A stretch of DNA of 54,106 nucleotides from NCBI GenBank assembly GCA_003142475.1, contig PLMK01000023.1, positions 1 through 54,106 of the forward strand, given 5' to 3'. Shown here piece by piece: positions 1 to 7,359 of the stretch (positions are counted from its first letter, which is position 1; every line of letters starts with the position of its first letter). Origin of the DNA: Ignavibacteriota bacterium (GTDB lineage Bacteria; Bacteroidota; Ignavibacteria; UBA10030). Both the position numbers and the translations under genes were made by a program. The notes beneath the pieces are model-generated. The model saw only the letters and a program-made list of their open reading frames with translations. It made no database searches and was not told where the DNA came from.

Positions 1-420
1 GATTTTGATAATAACGGTGTTCTCGATTTTTTGATGTTGGCAGGAGATCCAGTGAATTATTTATTGATTGCTAAAGGGGAGGGAAATGGCTGTTTTCGAG
101 ACCCTAAAATTATTACAAGTGGTTTGTCGATTGAAGAGAGGTCGGATTTACAAATTGTTGATGTAGACGGCGATGGACTTCCCGATATTGTTATTGGTTC
201 ACAAAAGCTTGGGCGTGTGGGATGGTTTCGCAACCGCGGCTTCTGTAATTTTGATGCTGATCAAACATTGGCGATACAACCCGGCTTTAATCATTACGCC
301 ATTGCCGATATAGATGCAGATGGTATAAAAGATTTAGTGATGACGCTTGGTAAGCAGGGTGTTTTGAAAATTATTAATGGAAAACAACTGTCTCTTCAAA
401 GAAAGACAGGTACGCGATGA
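1..420 (+). CDS. FG-GAP/VCBS repeat protein, C-terminal part (5' end outside window)
   Basis: The reading frame is open from the first base, so this is the 3' end of a longer gene; a methionine at base 31 is internal. The 139 visible residues hold at least three DxDxDGxxD-type loops (DFDNNGVLD, DVDGDGLPD, DIDADGIKD) spaced about 45-60 residues apart. These are the calcium-binding loops of FG-GAP/VCBS beta-propeller blades. Such proteins are usually secreted or surface-exposed, often as adhesins or as accessory domains of exported enzymes. No C-terminal sorting domain is visible, since the protein ends soon after the last blade. The next gene, 52 bases downstream, is also a secreted protein. 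The substrate or partner cannot be read from this fragment. Confidence 0.8.
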   Translation, partial: DFDNNGVLDFLMLAGDPVNYLLIAKGEGNGCFRDPKIITSGLSIEERSDLQIVDVDGDGLPDIVIGSQKLGRVGWFRNRGFCNFDADQTLAIQPGFNHYAIADIDADGIKDLVMTLGKQGVLKIINGKQLSLQRKTGTR

Positions 421-472
421 AGATACATCGGACTGCTGCATGAACAATTCATTATAGTATTGTAATGAGAAA

Positions 473-2149
473 ATGACATCCCGTCAATTCAAATACTGTT
501 CGGTAATTCTGTTATTTCTTGCTGCGTCAAGTTGGATCAGAGCGCAAGTGATACACTCTTCCCACCAGTTAAGTGCTGATCAATTGCTTCAGTACTATCG
601 TTCGCTGAAAAATTTATCACAGATGGAAGCGCTTTCAAATGATCTTCACGACAGGAAATGTGGTTTTGGGATTAGAACGCAGGTTCATAGTCAGTGGAAT
701 GCTTTTTCTGTTCTGCAAAAAATCGAACTTAAGCAGTTAATGGCTGATGATTCCATGCAAAAGAACCGAATAATTGGTCGTTTCAAAATTCTGTATGACA
801 CTTCTGGAACTTCAAATGTACCTGCTTTATTAGATGTGAACAACCAACCAATACCCAATACTGCTGAGGCGTATGTGGATTCTGTTGGAGCTATATTTAA
901 TTATATTTATTCGGTTGAAATTGACGGACTTGGATATCAAGCACCGCCGCATGAGCAGGGCGAATCGTCCTATCGAATATATATCAAAGACCAAGGCAAA
1001 GATGGCTATGGACTTACTGATTGGGATTCTGATGCGCCGAATCTTAACCCGAACGGAAACCCTCCGCGATACGCGTGCTATGTAGAGGTTGATAACGATT
1101 TTAAGGATCAATATACAAAAGGAATCAATGCTCTTAAGGTAACGGCAGCACATGAGTTTCATCATGTTATTCAGGTGGGATCCTACGGTTATTGGGACGA
1201 GGACATTTTTGTGCATGAACTCACTTCTACATGGATGGAGGATGTTGTTTACACCGAGGTGAACGATTACTATCAATATCTTCCAAATTATTTCAATCTA
1301 TTTTCTGCCGGAATTTCGTTTAACTATTATATTCCATCGGATGATCATTATGGTGGCTATGAACGCTGTATTTTTGCGCATTGTCTCGCAAGAATATACG
1401 GCGTAGATATTATGAAAGATATATGGACTGGAATGCGGACCCTTCCGTTTCTAGAAAGTGCTGATGCTGTACTCGCGAACCGTGGATCTAGTTTGCAATA
1501 TGCATTTGCAGAGTTCACAAAGTGGAATTATTTTACCTGGGATCGTGCTGATACAGTGAATTATTATCCTGAAGGGAATCATTACCCACGTTTTCAGCCT
1601 CTTCAGAAGACAACTTTTTGCAATACAACAAGCGGTAACGTTGAACCGCTGTCATCGTCGATGTACGAGTTTGATTTACAACAAGATACTATTACCGCAA
1701 TAATTGCGAATTTGGATGTGAGCAGTGCGATCAATAGAAGTACGACACAGCAACAGATTGATGTTACTCTATCTTCTGGGCTGCAAACCAAAATTTCTGC
1801 CGAGAATCTATCTCTTTGGAGCTCGTTTTTTATACAATCTTCAACTCGGAAAGATATTCCGCGCATGCAATCAAATGCGGCGCCCAATCCTTTCCGGCTT
1901 GCAGATGCAAAATGGTTGAAACTTCCGATCAATCAAGATGCAGCAAAAACGGCTGAAGTATTTTTCTTTACTTCATCGTTCCAACTTGCTTATTCGGGAT
2001 CTCTCGGTGTGAATAGTGAAGACGGAGGATTTAGAGCAATTGTGATTCCGACGTCAGAAGTCAAGTCAAAACTCGCATCAGGTATCTATTTCATAATCGC
2101 AAAAACAGCGAACAGTGACTACAAATGGAAAGTTGCAGTAATCCGATGA
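473..2149 (+). CDS. secreted HExxH metalloprotease-like protein with type IX secretion-like tail
   Basis: The 558-residue protein starts with a signal peptide: basic N-terminus, then a hydrophobic stretch around residues 9-24 ending AQV. A zinc-binding HEFHH motif lies at residues 227-231. Acidic residues follow in FVHELTSTWMED (about 247-258), where a third zinc ligand could lie. This arrangement resembles the MXAN_6640-type putative metalloproteases, a family I recognise only by pattern. The last ~95 residues begin with an APNPF motif and end with SGIYFI...KVAVIR, the form of a type IX secretion (Por) sorting domain, so outer-membrane export is inferred. Its stop codon overlaps the ccmA start by four bases, an odd coupling for an exported protease. 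Activity and substrate are unknown. Confidence 0.75.
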   Translation: MTSRQFKYCSVILLFLAASSWIRAQVIHSSHQLSADQLLQYYRSLKNLSQMEALSNDLHDRKCGFGIRTQVHSQWNAFSVLQKIELKQLMADDSMQKNRIIGRFKILYDTSGTSNVPALLDVNNQPIPNTAEAYVDSVGAIFNYIYSVEIDGLGYQAPPHEQGESSYRIYIKDQGKDGYGLTDWDSDAPNLNPNGNPPRYACYVEVDNDFKDQYTKGINALKVTAAHEFHHVIQVGSYGYWDEDIFVHELTSTWMEDVVYTEVNDYYQYLPNYFNLFSAGISFNYYIPSDDHYGGYERCIFAHCLARIYGVDIMKDIWTGMRTLPFLESADAVLANRGSSLQYAFAEFTKWNYFTWDRADTVNYYPEGNHYPRFQPLQKTTFCNTTSGNVEPLSSSMYEFDLQQDTITAIIANLDVSSAINRSTTQQQIDVTLSSGLQTKISAENLSLWSSFFIQSSTRKDIPRMQSNAAPNPFRLADAKWLKLPINQDAAKTAEVFFFTSSFQLAYSGSLGVNSEDGGFRAIVIPTSEVKSKLASGIYFIIAKTANSDYKWKVAVIR

Positions 2150-2775
2150 ATTCGATTTCCATTACGGCAAATGGACTATCGAAAGATTACAACCATAGTT
2201 CAATCTTTAAAGATATTTCGTTCTCTTTGTCTTCGCCGGCATCGCTATCAATTACTGGAAAGAATGGCGCAGGGAAATCAACACTTTCGAAAATTATTGC
2301 AGGTTTGTTGAGTTTAACACGCGGATCCATTACCTATTCGGTAAATGGGAAGCAAATTGGAATTGAGGAATTCAAGCATCACATCGGCTTTGTTTCGCCA
2401 TATTTGAATTTGTACGACGAGTTCACAGCATTAGAAAATCTTCAATTCCTTTCCCACATTCGATCAACAACTCAACAGAATAGTAAAAGAATAAAGGAAA
2501 TGCTTACACTTGTCGGATTGTGGAATCGTAAAGATGATATTGTTGGCACATTTTCTTCTGGGATGAAACAACGATTAAAATATGCCTTTGCTCTTCTGCA
2601 CAATCCAGCGGTTTTGATTCTTGATGAGCCAACCAGCAACCTTGATATAGAAGGCATCGATGTTATATGGCAAATCATTTTGGAACAAAAGAAATCGAAT
2701 ATTCTGATTATCGCAACGAATAACAATGAGGAAGCTCATTGGTGTGCACAACAAATTCAAGTTGGAACAACTTAG
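2146..2775 (+). CDS. ccmA: heme exporter ATP-binding protein CcmA
   Basis: This is the ATPase subunit of the CcmAB transporter of cytochrome c maturation system I. It powers release of heme-loaded CcmE from CcmC on the outer face of the inner membrane. The 209-residue protein has a Walker A motif GKNGAGKST near residues 38-46, an ABC signature FSSGMKQR near 136-143, and a Walker B motif LILDEP near 155-161 followed by the D-loop SNLD. I chose the ATG at 2146, which overlaps the upstream stop as ATGA; an ATG at 2125 would add seven residues inside the upstream gene. ccmB follows after 34 bases. Identity as CcmA rather than another small ABC ATPase rests mainly on the ccmB, ccmC and ccmE neighbours. 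Confidence 0.88.
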   Translation: MNSISITANGLSKDYNHSSIFKDISFSLSSPASLSITGKNGAGKSTLSKIIAGLLSLTRGSITYSVNGKQIGIEEFKHHIGFVSPYLNLYDEFTALENLQFLSHIRSTTQQNSKRIKEMLTLVGLWNRKDDIVGTFSSGMKQRLKYAFALLHNPAVLILDEPTSNLDIEGIDVIWQIILEQKKSNILIIATNNNEEAHWCAQQIQVGTT

Positions 2776-2809
2776 CAGCAGTTGATTTTTTAACATTTAT
2801 AAAAGAACT

Positions 2810-3481
2810 GTGAACATCATTACAAGCACATTGGCGATTGTTTCGAAAGATGTTCGTTCAGAGCTGCGAACACGTTATGCTATGAACGCGCTCCTGATGT
2901 TCGTTGTTACCTCGGTGGCAACAATTTTGTTTGCTCTTCGAGAAGATGAAGTAAGCACAGAAGTTCTCTCCGGAATGTTCTGGGTGGTTGTTTTCTTTAC
3001 AGCGATGTCGGGACTTTCTCGAATATTCGTCAGCGAAGAAGAACGCGGAACGACAATGACACTTCAGCTTATTGCTTCGCCCTCTATAGTCTATTTCGGG
3101 AAATTGATATTCAACTGCGGTTTGACGCTTGTACTTTCTTCAGCGGTAACTATTTTATATATAGCAGTTTTTCCAGCGTTTGTGATCAAGTCAATGGGTA
3201 TCTTTATACTGACAATCTTTCTAGGAAGTCTTGGATTCGCAGCCGCTGCAACCATTATTGCGGCTATCATTGCCAAGGCGAATACAAAAGGAACTTTGTA
3301 TCCGGTGCTTTCGTTTCCAATTCTGATTCCGTTGCTCATGACAGTGATGAAATCAACTGCCCGCGCTTTGGATGGCGAGATGTTCATTGCGGCGATGAGC
3401 GAATTCCAGATTCTTGTTTCATATTTAATGATCATGATTGCCGGCTCGTATCTTTTATTCGATTATGTGTGGAAGGAATAA
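2810..3481 (+). CDS. ccmB: heme exporter membrane subunit CcmB
   Basis: This 223-residue membrane protein is the permease partner of CcmA. The start is GTG. It has about six hydrophobic segments: near residues 25-42, 54-70, 95-118, 123-150, 160-183 and 197-218. The N-terminal LAIVSKDVRSELRTRYA and the SEEERGTT loop at about residues 72-79 fit the CcmB family. The length matches the usual ~220 residues. It sits between ccmA and ccmC, and its last codons overlap the Shine-Dalgarno region of ccmC, so translation of the two is probably coupled. Known role: CcmAB uses ATP to free holo-CcmE from CcmC. Confidence 0.9.
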   Translation: MNIITSTLAIVSKDVRSELRTRYAMNALLMFVVTSVATILFALREDEVSTEVLSGMFWVVVFFTAMSGLSRIFVSEEERGTTMTLQLIASPSIVYFGKLIFNCGLTLVLSSAVTILYIAVFPAFVIKSMGIFILTIFLGSLGFAAAATIIAAIIAKANTKGTLYPVLSFPILIPLLMTVMKSTARALDGEMFIAAMSEFQILVSYLMIMIAGSYLLFDYVWKE

Positions 3482-3483
3482 GC

Positions 3484-4188
3484 TTGAGGTTTATTAAATA
3501 CTCATCAATTGCGTTTATCACCTTCGTGATTCTTGCCGGTATTGCGATACCGATGGTACCGCAGCCGCAAAGCTGGCTGGAATTTCCGATCATTCCCGGG
3601 CTTGAAGAAAAAGCGCGAAATATTTTCTTTCATGTGCCAATTGCATGGGTGTCAGTGCTTGGATTTATATTCGCGCTCTATTATGGATTTCGATATCTGC
3701 GGACAAAGGATTTTGATTATGATATTAAATCTGTTTCTTCAGCAGGACTTGGAATGATGTTCTGCATCCTTGCGACGGTAACCGGTTCGATTTGGGCTAA
3801 GTTCAACTGGGGTTCCTTCTGGAATTGGGATCCACGTGAGACTTCTATCTTTATTCTTCTTCTCATTTATGGTGCATACTTTGCGCTTCGTTCAGCGCTC
3901 GGCCAAGAAGAAGTCCGCGCTCGTCTCTCAGCAGTCTATTCCATTCTTGCAGGATTGACAGCGCCATTCTTTATTTTCATCATGCCGCGCATCGTTGGCG
4001 GATTGCATCCAGGTGCAAAAGGTGATACAGCAGGTTCTACACCGATGGCACAGCTTCACATGCCGCCCAATATGCGCTTCGTGTTTTTGATCGGGATAAT
4101 TGGATTCAGTTTATTATTTGTGTGGCTTCTTAATATGCGCGTTCGTATTGCACGAATAGAATATCAAATTTCTAAAAAAGAGAATTGA
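3484..4188 (+). CDS. ccmC: heme handling protein CcmC
   Basis: CcmC loads heme onto CcmE. It belongs to the heme-handling-protein family marked by a tryptophan-rich WWD-type motif, here WGSFWNWDPRET at about residues 109-120. Conserved histidines that would hold heme occur in FFHVP (near residue 50) and in GGLHPGAKG, on either side of that motif. About six transmembrane segments are visible. Two starts are possible: GTG at 3469, which overlaps ccmB by 13 bases and lacks a ribosome site, or TTG at 3484, which sits six bases after a GGAAGGA site at 3471-3477. I prefer the TTG, giving 234 residues. Confusion with CcsA or CcmF is unlikely, given the short length and the ccmABE neighbours. Confidence 0.9.
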   Translation: MRFIKYSSIAFITFVILAGIAIPMVPQPQSWLEFPIIPGLEEKARNIFFHVPIAWVSVLGFIFALYYGFRYLRTKDFDYDIKSVSSAGLGMMFCILATVTGSIWAKFNWGSFWNWDPRETSIFILLLIYGAYFALRSALGQEEVRARLSAVYSILAGLTAPFFIFIMPRIVGGLHPGAKGDTAGSTPMAQLHMPPNMRFVFLIGIIGFSLLFVWLLNMRVRIARIEYQISKKEN

Positions 4189-4195
4189 GGAAGTT

Positions 4196-4333
4196 ATGTA
4201 CGAATTTTTAAATCAAAACCAAATGTACATCGTACTTGTTGTAACGATGCTGATCTGGTCCGGCATTATCTGGTATCTTGTGCGTATTGATAAAAAGATT
4301 GGACGGATCGAAAAGCGAATGAAGAAGGATTAA
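4196..4333 (+). CDS. CcmD-like small membrane protein
   Basis: This 45-codon frame starts with ATG at 4196, seven bases after the ccmC stop, behind a GAGGAAG ribosome site, and stops just before ccmE. The product has a short polar N-terminus (MYEFLNQNQ), one hydrophobic segment at about residues 11-29, and a strongly basic C-terminal tail rich in Arg, Lys and Glu. That is the size, topology and position of CcmD, the small protein that joins CcmABC and helps release holo-CcmE. CcmD sequences are poorly conserved, so the assignment rests on context and topology. The tight spacing on both sides argues that it is a real gene. Confidence 0.75.
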   Translation: MYEFLNQNQMYIVLVVTMLIWSGIIWYLVRIDKKIGRIEKRMKKD

Positions 4334-4337
4334 TGAG

Positions 4338-4727
4338 ATGAATGTAAAAGTAGTCGTCGGTGGTTTAATTATTGTTTTTGGTATTGTATTGGGAACGATA
4401 AATTTCCTTGATTCAAATGTCGAGTACGGCGATTTTGCTCAGGCGAAGAAAACACAAAAGAAAATTCAGGTTAAGGGCGAATGGGTGAAAAATCTGGAGA
4501 GTTCTTTTGATGCGGAAAAAATTCAATACACTTTTTACCTGAAGGACGACAGCGGTGAGATTCTCAAAGTTGTATTAGATGGCGCAAAACCAAATAACTT
4601 CGACCTTGCGACCAGTGTCGTTATCAAAGGGAAGTATATGAACAATCACTTCCATGCAACAGAAGTGCTGACTAAATGCCCATCGAAGTACGAAGGTAAG
4701 ACTGGTGTGATGAAAAAGCAATCTTGA
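4338..4727 (+). CDS. ccmE: cytochrome c maturation heme chaperone CcmE, cysteine type
   Basis: CcmE is the periplasmic heme chaperone of system I. The 129-residue protein has an N-terminal membrane anchor (about residues 4-24) and then an OB-fold beta domain (about 30-110). The classical heme-linking motif is HxxxY. Here the matching place, after the ATEVL strand, reads CPSKY, with cysteine 114 and tyrosine 118. Cysteine-type (CXXXY) CcmE proteins are known from some archaea and Desulfovibrio, in Ccm systems that lack CcmG and CcmH. In agreement, no ccmF, ccmG or ccmH follows here. The start codon lies four bases after the CcmD-like gene, so all five genes form one operon. A strong hairpin with a T-run lies just downstream. 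Confidence 0.92.
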   Translation: MNVKVVVGGLIIVFGIVLGTINFLDSNVEYGDFAQAKKTQKKIQVKGEWVKNLESSFDAEKIQYTFYLKDDSGEILKVVLDGAKPNNFDLATSVVIKGKYMNNHFHATEVLTKCPSKYEGKTGVMKKQS

Positions 4728-4739
4728 TGTTCGTTGTAG

Positions 4740-4763
4740 GGACGTGATTTATCACGTCCTTTT
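4740..4763 (+). terminator. intrinsic terminator after the ccm operon
   Basis: A perfect 9-base-pair stem (GGACGTGAT / ATCACGTCC) with a two-base TT centre is followed by TTTT, starting 12 bases after the ccmE stop. The T-run is short, so it could also be one of the palindromes of the repeat-like cluster that follows. Confidence 0.55.
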
Positions 4764-4782
4764 GAGCCTCCTCCTTCTACAC

Positions 4783-4806
4783 AGGGATTTGATGAATCAA
4801 ATCCCT
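4783..4806. repeat. perfect 11-bp inverted repeat
   Basis: AGGGATTTGAT and ATCAAATCCCT flank a GA centre. It is the second of several palindromes in this gap; the others are GGACGTGAT/ATCACGTCC at 4740-4759, CGTTCAGCTGAACG at 4816-4829 and AACCAATTTGGTT at 4944-4956. It has no T-run on the plus strand. It looks like a REP-type or MITE-like palindromic unit, but copies elsewhere in the genome cannot be checked here. Confidence 0.5.
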
Positions 4807-5022
4807 ACTTATCCTCGTTCAGCTGAACGTTTCTACATTCCTGCCTCGTAAAATCTCCAATACCTGAAGTAACAAATCGATCCGTGATTTCTACGAAAGC
4901 GAAGCTGGTACATAACTTCGATAATAAAGCATTACGTATATCCAACCAATTTGGTTACATGGACGAACTAAGGCGCGCTGAATTGGTATGAATCTATTCC
5001 GAATTTTTATTTCAAATCAAAC

Positions 5023-5088
5023 TTACCCGCTATTCACGATAAAATTGAACGGATTGTTGATAGCAGAAGGCGGAGCGTATGGTTTAGA
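5023..5088 (-). pseudogene. 3' relic of a second bshB1-like gene
   Basis: Read on the minus strand, bases 5061-5023 give INNPFNFIVNSG followed by TAA. The intact bshB1 at 6462-7190 ends IDNPFNFIVNRG followed by TAA, so 10 of the last 12 residues agree. The reading can be followed upstream to about 5088 (SKPYAPPSA), with weaker likeness to the KYGEPF region of BshB1. The differences in the matching part are mostly third-position changes, so this is not a fresh copy of the neighbour. It is more likely the tail of an older or foreign bshB1. It lies in the same frame as, and directly after, the stop of the 5095-5835 gene. No start or catalytic part remains. Confidence 0.65.
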
Positions 5089-5094
5089 AAAAAA

Positions 5095-5835
5095 TTACTT
5101 CTTCTCGTAAATAATCGGGTCGTTCGTTTTCACTTTCTCAGATTCAAATATATACTTTCCATTTTCAGCGATAATGAGTTGTATCGATCCAAAGTTAGAA
5201 ATTTTTTGAACTTTGCAGGACTTTATAAAATCACCCCAGAATGCTCTGCAGAGATTGCCTTGGTCGCCGCTGATATCACCCTTGATCTCCTTTCCACCCT
5301 TCATATATACACAAGTTCCGATGAATGACACCGGCTTTGGAGCCGTAAGTCCCATAACAGTCACACTAAGTGACTTTTCTTTTGTTGCCGGCTCATAGAC
5401 TCTTTCTTCAACGGTGCCGGCTAAGTAGAAGGCGTTATTCTTCTTGCCATAGGGAATCTGCGGTTCCATCGAGTTTCTTCCTTGTGCAAGCTTCACACTA
5501 ATGTAACCACTGATATCAACATTGGGATGGTACCGAACACCATTAACCATGTTTTCAGATTCGAAATCCACCGGTAAAGAGGTCAGCTTTATATCCTTAA
5601 CTTCCATTTGGAATATCGGATCGAAAATACCTTGCAGCTGTAACTTCATTTCATTGGTTACATCCTGCCAGTTAACCAGCTTCATTACGGCCTCTTTGTC
5701 TTTTGCTTTGACGGCTTCTTTAAATTGTTTTAATAAATCTTCAGCACTCTTAGGAGCACCAATTGTTTGAGAATAAAGTGGCTGTGAAAGAACAATGGAT
5801 ATCGCCACAAATAGCACCACCTGTAAGTATCTCAT
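5095..5835 (-). CDS. exported protein of unknown function
   Basis: I do not recognise this 246-residue protein. It begins with a clear signal peptide (hydrophobic residues about 5-20, cleavage likely after LYSQ). The next part, about residues 30-65, is a charged helical stretch rich in Lys, Glu and Ala (AEDLLKQFKEAVKAKDKEAVMKLV). The rest is mainly beta-like. Two cysteines (in IGTCVY and NLCRAFW) could pair. An AAGGA ribosome site lies about ten bases before the ATG. It sits 63 bases downstream of a lipoprotein gene on the same strand, so the two may be co-transcribed. The helical start resembles the nuclear-transport-factor-like folds that often occur in exported proteins, but this is a guess. 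Confidence 0.65.
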   Translation of the reverse strand: MRYLQVVLFVAISIVLSQPLYSQTIGAPKSAEDLLKQFKEAVKAKDKEAVMKLVNWQDVTNEMKLQLQGIFDPIFQMEVKDIKLTSLPVDFESENMVNGVRYHPNVDISGYISVKLAQGRNSMEPQIPYGKKNNAFYLAGTVEERVYEPATKEKSLSVTVMGLTAPKPVSFIGTCVYMKGGKEIKGDISGDQGNLCRAFWGDFIKSCKVQKISNFGSIQLIIAENGKYIFESEKVKTNDPIIYEKK

Positions 5836-5898
5836 TTATTTTATTTCCTTTGATGAAAATAGTACCAGACAACATCTCATTCAGATTGTCGAGAAAAA

Positions 5899-6411
5899 TT
5901 ATTCCTGCTTAAATGTAACGTTCTCAAAAGAGCCTTTTAAAATTACAACACTCGGTCCCGCCGGTTTTTGGACAGCTCGAAATTCAAATGTTCCTGATAC
6001 TTTTTTATCTTCTTCATTAAATGATGTAATAATAACAGTTCCAGTATTATCCCTGTTTGTAGTATGGAATATTGAATTTGCCCCTGTATATGGATCTCCG
6101 GTGACCGTATACCATGCCACATTTCCACCTTTAGAATGTTCATGATTATTGTAAGTGAATGTTCCCTCATTGCAGGGATAAGTTCCTGGTCCTTTTGTAA
6201 ATATAAAAATTGAAAGATGAGCTAAGTATGGGTCTGCCCGGCCTGCACTTATAGTTAATACATATCCATCATATTCTGCCTCAAAGTGAGAAATTTCGGC
6301 CGCCACTCCGTTGACCTCAAAGATAAAGCTGGCCTGCTTGCTTGTACATCCAGCGAAAGTGAGTGCGAAGATACATATTACTGTCTTGCAAATGTGAGAA
6401 TACGTTTTCAT
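5899..6411 (-). CDS. lipoprotein of unknown function, DUF6252-like
   Basis: This 170-residue protein has a lipoprotein signal: a hydrophobic stretch at about residues 8-20 followed by a lipobox ending FAGC, so cysteine 22 would carry the lipid. The mature part is predicted beta-rich, with the closing pattern KVSGTFEFRA followed by ...LKGSFENV. That pattern resembles a family of Bacteroidota lipoproteins (DUF6252-like) that I recognise only by style. A strong AGGAGG ribosome site lies six bases before the start, on the complement of 6418-6423. It lies between bshB1 (upstream on the same strand) and the 5095 gene. Role unknown; an outer-membrane or periplasmic location is inferred. Confidence 0.7.
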   Translation of the reverse strand: MKTYSHICKTVICIFALTFAGCTSKQASFIFEVNGVAAEISHFEAEYDGYVLTISAGRADPYLAHLSIFIFTKGPGTYPCNEGTFTYNNHEHSKGGNVAWYTVTGDPYTGANSIFHTTNRDNTGTVIITSFNEEDKKVSGTFEFRAVQKPAGPSVVILKGSFENVTFKQE

Positions 6412-6461
6412 GTCACGCCTCCTATGTTAATGAACATCATCGGTTGTTTGATAGAAGGGAA

Positions 6462-7190
6462 TTAGCCTCTGTTCACAATAAAGTTGAATGGATTATCAAT
6501 CCCCAGTGACCATTTTGAAATGAACGGTTCGCCATATTTTACGCCGATTTTTGAACCGAAATATCGACATCGGGTTCCGATCACTTCTAAAAAATCAGGC
6601 CTGCTCAACTTTGTCTCGCTTTCTTTGCTTTCCGGATTGAAAAATTGCGAGGCATGGGCGCGCACGGACTTCATTTTCAAATCGAATGAGTCACTAATGT
6701 CAACAATAAATGCCGGTTCGAATTCCATCCATTGCATGAACTCAAAGTAGTGGTGTGGGCGGTGGCGTTCTTGTACTTTGCCACTGAGTTTTGTTTTCAT
6801 CTTTTCCAAGCCGCTATAGTACCATGCTTCACGGCAAAGTTCGCTTGTGTGCACGTGATCTGGATGTCGCTCAACACCATAAGGAATGATAAGAAGAGCA
6901 GGGCGAAGCTCTCGAATGAGAGTGATAATCTTTAAAAGATTTTTTTTGTTTACTTCAACATTTCCATCAGGGATTTGCAGATTCCGTCGTGTTACGGCTC
7001 CAAGAATTTTTGCTGCCTGCTGTGCTTCTTCTCTTCTAATCTCTTTCGTGCCGCGTGTACCAAGCTCGCCTTGTGTCAGATCGCAGAGAGCAACCTTATA
7101 TCGTTGCTGAACTAATTTAGCGACTGTTCCGCCGCAAGCAAGTTCAATATCGTCCGGATGTGCGCCAATTGCTAAAATGTCTACGTTCAT
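6462..7190 (-). CDS. bshB1: bacillithiol biosynthesis deacetylase BshB1
   Basis: This zinc-dependent LmbE/PIG-L deacetylase removes the acetyl group from GlcNAc-malate in the second step of bacillithiol synthesis, in the cytoplasm. The 242 residues hold the zinc motif AHPDD (residues 10-14), the conserved TQGELGTRG segment (about 39-47), and a second histidine motif HPDHVHTS near residue 113. Length and motifs match BshB1 rather than generic LmbE proteins. A GAGGAA ribosome site lies six bases before the ATG. The gene is divergent from xseA. bshA and bshC are not in the window. A remnant of a related gene tail lies 1.4 kb away at 5023-5088. Confidence 0.9.
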   Translation of the reverse strand: MNVDILAIGAHPDDIELACGGTVAKLVQQRYKVALCDLTQGELGTRGTKEIRREEAQQAAKILGAVTRRNLQIPDGNVEVNKKNLLKIITLIRELRPALLIIPYGVERHPDHVHTSELCREAWYYSGLEKMKTKLSGKVQERHRPHHYFEFMQWMEFEPAFIVDISDSFDLKMKSVRAHASQFFNPESKESETKLSRPDFLEVIGTRCRYFGSKIGVKYGEPFISKWSLGIDNPFNFIVNRG

Positions 7191-7359
7191 AGATATTCCT
7201 CGATATGTGTAAATGAAATATAGACAAGAGAAGAGGGAAAGACAAGGAGCGCACCTTCGAAAATATAAAGTGATCCTATCTTCGCAGAATTAATGTATTG
7301 TCATTTTCCAGAGTTGAATGTGGTGCCAACATTCGGTACTTTGGGATTGGAGTTACTGC

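Larger units (their letters stand above)
4728..5094. other. 367-base non-coding stretch between ccmE and the minus-strand exported gene
   Basis: This stretch holds no plausible intact gene. It contains the terminator-like hairpin at 4740-4763, three further palindromes (4783-4806, 4816-4829, 4944-4956), and a readable relic of a bshB1 3' end on the minus strand at 5023-5088. The mix of palindromes and a gene remnant suggests past rearrangement at this junction. Confidence 0.6.

Noticed and set aside
4908-4941. Half-site likeness to loxP (ATAACTTCG) in GTACATAACTTCGATAATAAAGCATTACGTATA
   Set aside because: Only nine bases match one arm, there is no matching inverted arm, and no recombinase gene is in the window. 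Likeness to dif sites is also weak.
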